NCBI GenBank assembly: GCA_029844215.1
Contig: CM056733.1
Location: 42,421,142 to 42,485,141, forward strand
Length of the DNA: 64,000 bases
Direction: 5' to 3'
Source of the DNA: Przewalskia tangutica
Taxonomy: Eukaryota; Streptophyta; Magnoliopsida; Solanales; Solanaceae
In this document: one piece after another, positions 56,366 through 64,000 of the stretch
Layout of the letters: the number at the start of each line of letters is the position of its first letter
Position numbering within the stretch: position 1 is the stretch's first letter
Translations under genes and position numbers: made by a program
Notes under the pieces: model-generated
What the model saw: the letters and a program-made list of their open reading frames with translations, nothing else
Told to the model about the DNA's origin: nothing
The model's database searches: none

Positions 56366-59300
56366 TGTTATACCCCGTATTTCCAGAGTATGTACGCGAG
56401 GACGTACGTAGGAAATTTTGAACTTCAAATAGGCTTGGCCGATTTAATTTTGTGCACAACACCCGGTGAGAGTCGTTTTTAGTAAAGCGTTTTCCACGAC
56501 TTTCGTAGGGAATTTCGGCTATGTCCTTTCTAATTTTTGCGGATTTTTCCGAGAGGCGAAGCGTGTTGGACCAACAAGAGGCGCCACGGCGCACCTCTCA
56601 TTGGTGGACTTGATCGTCCATTTGGGCGAAATGGATGAAGCAAAGGCGTTTTGTTGCCTTGACAAAGTCAAGCGGTAGGTAGGATATTTGTGTTTGGTAA
56701 ATCCTAGCCCTACACTTGCCTAACACATGGATTGATCTTGGCCATTGGTTGGCTTTCACTTGGCCTATAAATACCACCCTTTGATGAACTTATTCATCCA
56801 CAAATTTGCCTAAGTCTTGAAAGCTCTCCTTCTCCCTCCCTTTGTGTTGAGTTCGGCCAAGAGGCCTCCCCTCTCTAGAGGCCTTGGCCGAGGGTACACC
56901 TCCTAGTTGTGCGGCCGTGGGGGACCCCCCCCTAGCCTCGTTGCTTTCGGATAATAACCCCCGCGTTTGTTCGAAGACTCTCCAAAGTATTGTTATACGG
57001 CCCCAATTACCTTAGCCTATACCTTGTAGTATTCTAAGGTTATACTTGTACAAAAAGCCCGAAATACTATTATACTTCCGTCGGTCCACAAAACCGAAAC
57101 CCTAGGGAAATCTCCATAGTCCGTTGGAGTATTGTGTGGAAGTTGGTAAGAACTTCTAAGGGTGGTTTAGAGCGGGTTGGGCGCTCGGAGTTGAGCTAAA
57201 CGATTGCCGGGATCGACTTTAAGCTAGGATAATTATGGGCTTATCGAGGTAATTATCTTGTCCTCTATTGTAATTGGAAATTACATAATTGCTTGAATAT
57301 ATAGTTGAAGTATACTATATAATGGACGAACGTAGTTATCGGCAATGTCTTTTGACTTAAGCTGAATAATACTTACGGCAATGTCTTGCGACTTAAGCTG
57401 AATTTAAAGAAAATCTTGAGCGTAATTACATAGGGTTGTATTAGTGAGACTTGTGTAGTAGTACAGTGGAGTAGAATTGTACGTTTGGGTTAGATATATA
57501 ACCCCCTGGTTGGCTTGGTGGCGGCCTCGATAGAGGAGGAGATTTCTGTTGTTGCGGGGAGTCTTTGCGAATTTTCTCGTAGAATGTTCTCTGAAGAGAC
57601 CTAATGTTAATAAAGCGCCTTGTGGCCTTATAGGTTGAAGTACTACGTGTGGTGCGATCTACGTGGCTTAAGGAGTAGCCGACAGTTGGAAGTACTTGGA
57701 GCGTTTTGCTATTAGTCGATACTCGTCGCGAGGTATGTGGACCTCTTCCTATCTCTTCTAGCATGATATGTGTGAACTATGTAGTACGGTAGACGACATG
57801 TGCTAAATGTATTTGATTGGTGTAAACATAAAGTGTTATAACGGCTTTATGGGAAGTGGTTATAACGACTTTATGTTGGTTAGAAAATACATGTGGTTTT
57901 AAAAGGTAATCGATTTGAACTATAAGCGGCTTGTTATGTGTTAATAAAGAACTTGAAGTATTTCAAAAGATTTTTGAATCATTTTGAAAGAAGAAGTAAT
58001 ATTTGGTTTTTGAAAACTTAAGAGTTATACTAGCTTTATGGGAAGTTAGGTATAACGGCTTAAGAATGTTTCTTGATTTCGAAATCAGAATGTGTATCGA
58101 CAAACCAACTGCGGCGTTAATAAAAGGAAATGTTTTGACTAATTAAGCATTATTAAAACCGGAGAAACTTCCATCTGCATAGAAACTAAGATGAGACAAA
58201 ATGACATTTCCTAGATCATGGCTGCTGTAATAAGATTGTTATAAACAAGAATATCCTACTCACATATAAGGCTTAGGTTTCTCAGATTGTTTAAAGGAGA
58301 ATTATATTCTTAAATGAATAAGACTATGAACTACGAAACCTTTCTAAAATGAGAAACTTGAACATTGGAAATTAGGCAAACTTGAACATTGGAAAAGAAT
58401 GTTGCTACTTGATTTTACAAAGAGAAGTAATTGATTTACTTTAAAAAGATAATCACTCTATGTTCATATACTACGGGTATTGTGTGGTTTTTTTTGGGAA
58501 GTAACGTATCTTTTAAAGATTTAATGTATGAAGTACTTTGGGGATAGGTACCCGAACTTGTTAGTAGAAAGTACCTTGTGTGAATAACTTGATTGTATTG
58601 GTTTGTGATAGCCTTGTAATACTTTCTTGTTGACTTGATAAGTAAGCATGTTAGGATGCTACGTGTGTTAGTATCTTGTGATTATTATGTGAGGGGGTCA
58701 CTCCTGTTGTGCTTACGTTGTTAAACGTTAAGCCCGTTGTACTGTTATTGTATCACATACCCCCTTGACTTATTATACCGAGGGCTTGCCACCCTTGATG
58801 CGGGTCTTTACGGCCTATGCGGTCCTCGTGACTACGCGAGCACGGTAGCTCCGTGGATTTGATCATTCGGGTGTTTAGCCCGATGCGGGGATTCTATGCG
58901 CGGTCTGTTGAGACTATGCGGTCTTTTGAGACTATGCGGGTTGCGGAGCCTGCGGATACCGAGGGTTGTTGCGCCGATGCGGGTATACCTCAGCGATGCA
59001 GGGACCATGATTCGAGAATACCTCATGCGGTCCGTGTGTGACCTATGCGGAGTGCGAGTTCCAGAATAGACGCCAAGACATTGATATTGCGGGCGGTGGC
59101 CGCCTTCGATCATGTGCGGTCTAGAAAGACCTCGGATACGGGTGTGGTATTTTTGGTCGTGGGTCTTAGTAGCGGCTATGCCTTCGTACTTGCCCCGCAC
59201 GGTTTATTGTGATAACTTTGAGGCGTGAGTCACGACTTGACATGATCGCTATTTGTTGTGGATCGTAGCTTGCTTATCATACATGTCTCTGCTTTATAGA

Positions 59301-59741
59301 CTATTATGATTTCATTTACGATTTTTAGTTTCACATACTCTGCACTGCATCGACCTCTTCGGCCGCGTTCACGCCGCAGTCGAGGTACACCATCGTTGAT
59401 CCTAGCTCTCGTGGTCACGATCAACGTATGGAAAGCTCCGTTTCTCGAGGCTTATCGATGGTAAAGTCCCCGTCGTATAGGTGTTTACATTCGGGGTTTG
59501 GCGGGCCCCGTCCCGCCATTGTTGTCGTATCATTCTTAAGTGCAGTAGTATTGTTGCGGTGGTTTGTAAAAAGGATTAAACTGTTCATTTGTAATGTTGT
59601 TATTTATATGCCGAAGGCGAGTTTTCCTCGACATCTTGTTTTGTATACCATTTCATGTATGTGTTTTATGTTCCCTGATTACTCGATGTTGTGTCACTAG
59701 GGTGCCCGGTAAGGCACGACCACGCCCGCCGGGTCGTGACA
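56366..59741 (+). repeat. 5' LTR of F4 (3.4 kb)
   Basis: From TGTTATACCCCGTATTTCC to CGGGTCGTGACA, 3,376 bp. TATA box at 56766-56773, a duplicated ACGGCAATGTCTT unit near 57335-57400, and the GC-rich GATGCGGG block at 58795-59060. No gene is supported. Confidence 0.95.
56766..56773 (+). promoter_or_regulatory. LTR TATA box (F4 5' LTR)
   Basis: TATAAATACC, 400 bp into the LTR, after GGCCATTGGTTGG. Confidence 0.7.
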
Positions 59742-59745
59742 AAAG

Positions 59746-59756
59746 TGGTATCGAGC
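59746..59756 (+). promoter_or_regulatory. Primer-binding site, initiator tRNA-Met (F4)
   Basis: TGGTATCGAGC right after LTR end GTGACA and AAAG. It differs from the tRNA complement only at CAG. Confidence 0.9.
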
Positions 59757-59799
59757 GATTAATCCTCGGAAAGTGTCTACGCATCGTATCCAGAGTCTT

Positions 59800-59833
59800 G
59801 ATTATCGGTGTGTTGTGCACCACACCAATAATC
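59800..59833 (+). promoter_or_regulatory. Leader hairpin with GTGCAC loop (F4)
   Basis: Arms GATTATCGGTGTG and CACACCAATAATC around TTGTGCAC, identical to F2. Confidence 0.75.
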
Positions 59834-59943
59834 AGGAGGCTATAGGATATTTAGGAGTGGTTTCTATTCTTCTCACTCTGAGATCGTGCCTTAGAGCTGT
59901 GTTGTAAGTTGGACCCTCTGACGAAATTCTTTCCCTTATCGTT

Positions 59944-60541
59944 ATGCCTCCGCGTAGGGCAACCCGAGCCCGGAGAGGCAAGGCGGCCGAGGAGCCGCGA
60001 GTAGAGTTCGAGGTGGCGAGGCCTGTGCCCAATCTTTACCTAGGGTAGTGCTTCATTCGGGGAGTTTTGCGACGTCACTAGCCCCAGCAGAGTTTGGCAC
60101 GGCAGCGGCAGTTCCCACTGCGGCCATGATATTTGAACCTTCAGTTCCACGACCGGGAACAGAGAATTTAGATTGCAAAGAGGGTTGTGCAAGAGTAATT
60201 CTTCAGTTGGGCTTGAGCATGGCCTGTGTACGGGCTTATGCGCAGCAGGCCGAGAAGCGTAGAGATCGACGGGTTAACGGGCGACAACGTAAGAGGCCGA
60301 GCGGAAGGTCCTTTAGTAACTTTCGAGGCGAGTCGCCTCACCGAGATTTGATATGCACCTCCGCCAGCAGCAGTGGTCTTCCACGGTTCGGGACGTTCGA
60401 GTATGCAGGAGTTGGTCGAACTCCGTGGCTTCCTGCTCATTGCGATGCACGTCATCCCGGGAATGTCGTCTTTAGTTGGTACTTGTTGTACTACGACCGC
60501 CGTGGTCCGATGTCGATAGAGTGTCCTTGCAGGAGGACTTA
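59944..60541 (+). pseudogene. gag: gag (F4), internally deleted
   Basis: The ATG at 59944 gives MPPRRATRA-like sequence with one frame break. From 60048 a frame of 164 residues runs to 60541: LHSGSFATSLAPAEFGTAAA, AVPTAAMIFEPSVPRPGTEN, then directly MACVRAYAQQAEKRRDRRVN and a basic C-terminal part. The gag core present in M1, M2 and F3 is missing, exactly as in F2. The former zinc knuckle reads YYDRRGPMSIECP, lacking the His and one Cys. It is the longest gag frame among the non-autonomous copies, so some product could be made, but particle assembly would need a full gag from elsewhere. Confidence 0.8.
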
Positions 60542-60544
60542 GTC

Positions 60545-61080
60545 TTGAGATCGGTGGGTAGTTCGTCATCTTCCCTAGCGCTCTACGGGCGTTTGATTAG
60601 AACGACTAAGGGAGTGAAGCGGTGGGTATAGATATATCTTTAACCCTCTGAGATCGGTATGTGTGATAAGGTGAGTATACCTTAGGTGCTATGTTCGATA
60701 GCGGTGTTAGTTGTGTTTAGAAATCTTGGTTGTTTAACCGAGTAAGATTTTGGGGGATAGATAAGGTGTGAACCTTAGAATGTTTTACGTTGAGACCTTA
60801 GAGGTGAGGCCATCTCGAGAAAAGGTGTAGTGTTATGTTTGACCCTTATCGGAAGTGCATAGTGCACGTGAGTTATGTTTGGGATAGGTCCCTAGTAGTG
60901 TGGAATGAAAGGGGGTAGTTGAGCTAAGAAGACCGCTAGGTTTTCGAAACATGATTAGTGAGATTGTTCCGGATCGGGGAGCTAGTATTGTGCGGCCGGT
61001 CGGGTTGAGGCCTCGCGGGTCAACCCGCGTAGATTTGGGTGGTGGGGTCAGGTTGTGGTGGTCCCGCCTTGTGTTAGGGT
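60545..61080 (+). other. Conserved non-coding spacer (F4)
   Basis: Homologous to the spacers of F1, F2 and M2. It contains GAGACCTTAGAGGTGAGG, TGACCCTTAT, AGTGCATAGTGCACGTGAGT and the inverted repeat GCGGGTCAACCCGC at 61015-61028. No coding sequence is supported. Confidence 0.65.
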
Positions 61081-61084
61081 TGTG

Positions 61085-61960
61085 AGGGTGTTAGGCCCAA
61101 GTTTAGTTAACCAGCGTACGAGTTCGTGGATACGTTCGACCAGTGGTCGGGCCGATGGGGGCAGCCCATCGTGTTCTTCGTTCGACCGCTCACTCGGCGG
61201 TGTTGAATTATCGAAGGTTGTAAGGCTGCACGGGTGCCTACCTTCACCTTATGACAGATGTGGAGCCTGTAGGTGGCTGTTGTTGTTTATGGAGGTTTTG
61301 CCAAGCATGTGTTAAGAACTCGTGAGTCTCGACCGCATTCGCCTCGCCGGGCGCTGGATTTCGGGGTAGTTGTGGAGATTGTTGTCTCCTGTGGAGGGAG
61401 TGTTTAAGCTACCATTTCAGTGTTCGGACGTCACCTTTGAAGCCTTGTAGGGGCGGAAGTGTAAGTCGCGGTCGATTGGTTCGATGTTGGCAAGGTTCAG
61501 TTAGTTGGTTCAGGCTTGTTCCAGCAGACTGTGGATAGTGCGAAGCTTGTCTAGAAGAAGTTCTGGCAGCTCAGAGGAATTGTGCGGATAATCGGCGACG
61601 ACGCTTAGAGTTCAGGTTGACGGTCGGTCTTCTTGAAGGTACCACCCCGGAAGGGTGTGACGAGTTTGGGAAACAGAGGAACTTAGCCCGAGTTACTTTG
61701 GGGCCCGCTTGAGTTCATGTGAAGAATAGGTCGTTGCCTATATGTTAGCATTTGCCGTCCGACCTAGGAGGCAGTACGTCCGGTCTTTCGTATTGTTATG
61801 ATCGGGAAAGTATCGGAGAATCCATCCAGAGTATTCCCAGTTAATGATGACCAAGTTGAAGATGATAACCCCGAGTTTTGAGATCGGCGATGTCGGAAAT
61901 GTGGTAAGAGTTCGAGTGTACGACCTCGTGGATCGCATGTAGTCCGGTACCATTTGTTGG
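61085..61960 (+). pseudogene. pol: pol remnant: integrase core to chromodomain linker (F4)
   Basis: Uninterrupted counterpart of the split F2 remnant. Integrase phrases VRLHG-PTFTL near 61220, an FTKH-LRT pattern near 61300 and EALYGRKC-like sequence near 61440 are followed by SIGWFDVGK (61470). Next come RFGKRG-L-PSYFGP near 61660, VAYMLA-LPSDL near 61735 and PVFRIVMIGKYRRIHPEYSQ near 61780-61840. The chromodomain itself is unclear. Protease, RT, RNase H and the first half of integrase are absent. The remnant is collinear with F2, so the deletion happened before the two copies separated. Confidence 0.75.
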
Positions 61961-61992
61961 GTCGCCGGAGTGACACTAGAACCTCGCGGCAA

Positions 61993-62010
61993 GGTGACAA
62001 AAGTGGTGTC
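61993..62010 (+). other. Internal LTR-end/primer-binding-site-like sequence (F4)
   Basis: GGTGACAAAAGTGGTGTC matches the LTR/primer-binding-site junction except for one base, about 270 bp before the 3' LTR. The same feature is in F2 at 32676. Confidence 0.6.
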
Positions 62011-62243
62011 GGGAAGAAGCGAGCATGTATGGCGAGCATAGATGTGACCATTTCTTTTGTTTGGAAAAAGTGTGAGGAGTATATTTTAGACCCGGAGAGA
62101 GTGTTTGTGGTGATGTTAGAGGTGATTCTCGTGGACTTGGATGTAAGTATTTTTGCAGATTGTTTCGTGGGCCATCAGGCGTGATTGTTTCGTAAGTGTG
62201 GTAGTAAAGACTATACTGGCGCGGTTGTTTTGAGACTTGAAGG

Positions 62244-62278
62244 AACATTCGGGACGAATGTTTCTAAGGAGGGGAGAA
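62244..62278 (+). promoter_or_regulatory. Hairpin and polypurine tract (F4)
   Basis: AACATTCG-GGA-CGAATGTT (62244-62262), then AAGGAGGGGAGAA before the 3' LTR. Confidence 0.85.
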
Positions 62279-64000
62279 TGTTATACCCCGTATTTCCAGA
62301 GTATGTACGCGAGGACGTACGTAGGAAATTTTGAACTTCAAATAGGCTTGGCCGATTTAATTTTGTGCACAACACCCGGTTAGAGTCGTTTTTCGGCGAA
62401 ACGTTTTCTGACTTTCGTAGGGGAATTTCCGGCTATGTCCTTTCTAAATTTTGCGGATTTTTCCGAGAGACGAAACGTGTTGGACCAACAAGAGGGCGCC
62501 ACTTGGCACCCTCTCATTGGTGGACTTCAATCGTCCATTTGGACGAAATGGATAGGCAAAGGCACGTTTTTGTTGCCTTGACAAAGTCAAGGGTAGGTAG
62601 GATATTTGTGTTTGGTAAATCCTAGCCCTACACTTGCCTAACACATGGATTGATCTTGGCCATTGGTTGGCTTTCACTTGGCCTATAAATACCCACCCCT
62701 TTGATGAACTTATTCATCCACAAATTTGCCTAAGTCTTGAAAGCTCTCCTTCTCCTCCCTTCAGGTTGAGTTCGCCAAGAGGCCTCCCTCTCCTAGAGGC
62801 CTTGGCCTGGTGGGTACACCCCTCCTAGTTGTGTGGCCGTGGGTACCCCAGCCTAGTTGCTGTGATAATACCCCCTCTTTGGTAGAATACTCTCAAAAGT
62901 ATTGTTATAATGCCCAAATTACCTTAGCCTATACCTTGTAGTATTCTAAGGTTATACTTGTACAAAAAGCCAAATACTATTATACTTCCCGTCACCACAA
63001 ACCGAAACCCTAGGAAATCTCCATAGTCCGTTGAGTATTGTGGAAGTTGGTAAGAACTTCTAAGGGTGGTTTAGAGCGGTCGAGCGCTGAGTCGAGCTAA
63101 ACGATTGCCCAGGATCGACTTTAAGCTAGGATAATTATGGGCTTATCGAGGTAATTATCTTGTCCCTCTATTGTAATTGGAAATTACATAATTGCTTGAA
63201 TATATAGTTGAAGTATACTATATAATGGAACTGAACGTAGTTATCGGCAATGTCTTTTGACTTAAGCCTGAATAATACTTACGGCAATGTCTTGCGACTT
63301 AAGCCTGAATTTAAAGAAGAGTCGAATCGTAATTACATAGGGTTGTATTACAAAGAGACTTGTGTAGTAGTACCGTGAGTAGAATTGTACCCGTTGGGTT
63401 AGATATATAACCCCCCGGTTGCTTGGTAGCCTACCGATAGAGAGGAGATTTACGCTGCCATGTGGGAGGTGTCGAATTTTCTGTAGAATGTTCTACGAAG
63501 AGACCTAATGTTAATAAGCGCCTTGTGGCCTTATAGGTTGAAGTACTACGTGTGGTGCGATCTACGTGGCTTAAGGAGTAGCCGACAGTTGGAAGTACTT
63601 GGAGCGTTTTGCTATTAGTCGATACTCGTCGCGAGGTATGTGGACCTCTTCCTATCTCTTCTAGCATGATATGTGTGAACTATGTAGTACGGTAGACGCA
63701 TACGTGCTAAATGTATTTGATTGGTGTAAACATAAAGTGTTATAACGGCTTTATGGGAAGTGGTTATAACAGCTTTATGTTGGTTAGAAAATACATGTGG
63801 TTTTTAAAAGGTAACTGATTTGAACTATAACTGGCTTGTTATGTGTTAATAAAGAACTTGAAGTATTTCAAAAGATTTTTGAATCATTTTGAAAGAAGAA
63901 GTAATATTTGGTTTTTGAAAACTTAAGAGTTATACTAGCTTTATGGGAAGTTAGGTATAACGGCTTAAGAATGTTTTACTGATTTGAAATCGAATGTATC
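62279..64000 (+). repeat. 3' LTR of F4, first 1.7 kb
   Basis: Starts TGTTATACCCCGTATTTCC and follows the 5' LTR closely to the window end; TATA box at 62684-62691. No gene is supported. Confidence 0.95.

Larger units (their letters stand above)
56366..64000 (+). mobile_element. F4: non-autonomous Tekay-like element, 3' LTR cut by the window edge
   Basis: 5' LTR 56366-59741, internal region 59742-62278 (2.5 kb), 3' LTR from 62279 to the window end. The internal region has leader, reduced gag, spacer and an integrase-chromodomain remnant, in the same order as F2. The first 200 bases of the two LTRs differ at only a few sites, so insertion looks recent. It is inserted in the internal region of M3. 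Confidence 0.9.

Noticed and set aside
1..64000. Host genes, tRNA, rRNA or a complete new gene system
   Set aside because: Both strands were read for conserved protein phrases and RNA landmarks. Everything recognisable belongs to gag, pol or LTR sequence. The remaining gaps are repeated in the sister elements and hence are element parts, not host loci.

Overview
The window is a block of plant heterochromatin made almost entirely of nested LTR retrotransposons. I see no host protein gene, rRNA or tRNA. The pol domain order (protease, RT, RNase H, integrase, C-terminal chromodomain-like tail), the RT motif FIDDILVYS, and a primer-binding site complementary to initiator tRNA-Met place the elements in the Ty3/Gypsy chromoviruses, most likely the Tekay (Del) clade. 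The host is therefore a flowering plant, probably a eudicot. I cannot name the species.

All elements share LTR ends: TGTTATACC at the 5' end and GTCGTGACA at the 3' end. On the minus strand these read TGTCACGACC ... GGTATAACA. From these ends, target-site duplications and interrupted LTRs, the layering can be rebuilt. Y (20232-21595) is the outermost visible LTR. X (8944-9678 plus 19132-20231) sits in Y. M1 (4617-8943, minus) and the complete M2 (9679-19131, minus, duplication ATTAC) sit in X. F1 (1-4616, plus) sits in M1. On the right, M3 (3' LTR 21596-21953 plus 53571-56245, minus) sits in Y. The broken solo LTR S1 (21954-23203 plus 52543-53570, duplication TACCA) sits in M3's LTR. F2 (23204-52542, plus) sits in S1. 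Solo LTR S2 (28503-32152, duplication AAGTT) and the F3 array (35824-51744, plus) sit in F2. F4 (56366 to beyond the window, plus) sits in M3's internal region. The deepest layer is the fifth visible one.

Two kinds of element work side by side. F3 contains the only copy with a complete domain set (42071-51744: LTR, gag, protease, RT, RNase H, integrase, chromodomain, LTR). It is preceded by two truncated LTR-pol units in tandem. F1, F2, F4 and M2 are non-autonomous: two long LTRs (about 3.4-3.65 kb) around only 2.1-2.6 kb of internal sequence. That internal sequence holds a reduced gag, a conserved non-coding spacer and, in F2 and F4, a remnant of integrase and chromodomain. They would depend on proteins from autonomous relatives such as F3.

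The most interesting signals are RNA-level structures shared by both kinds. One is a hairpin about 47 nt downstream of the primer-binding site whose 8-nt loop carries the self-complementary GTGCAC. One stem pair changes as G-C, G-U and A-U between copies. It looks like a retroviral dimer-initiation (kissing-loop) signal. The other is a hairpin immediately upstream of the polypurine tract.

Most reading frames are broken, but part of this is probably artefact. Copies differ again and again by CTG or CAG versus NCG, and by lost C or G in CCG/CGG runs. Such a pattern would be expected from base-calling errors at methylated sites in an unpolished long-read assembly. Coding calls are therefore given as disrupted genes (pseudogene), without a claim that the real loci are dead.
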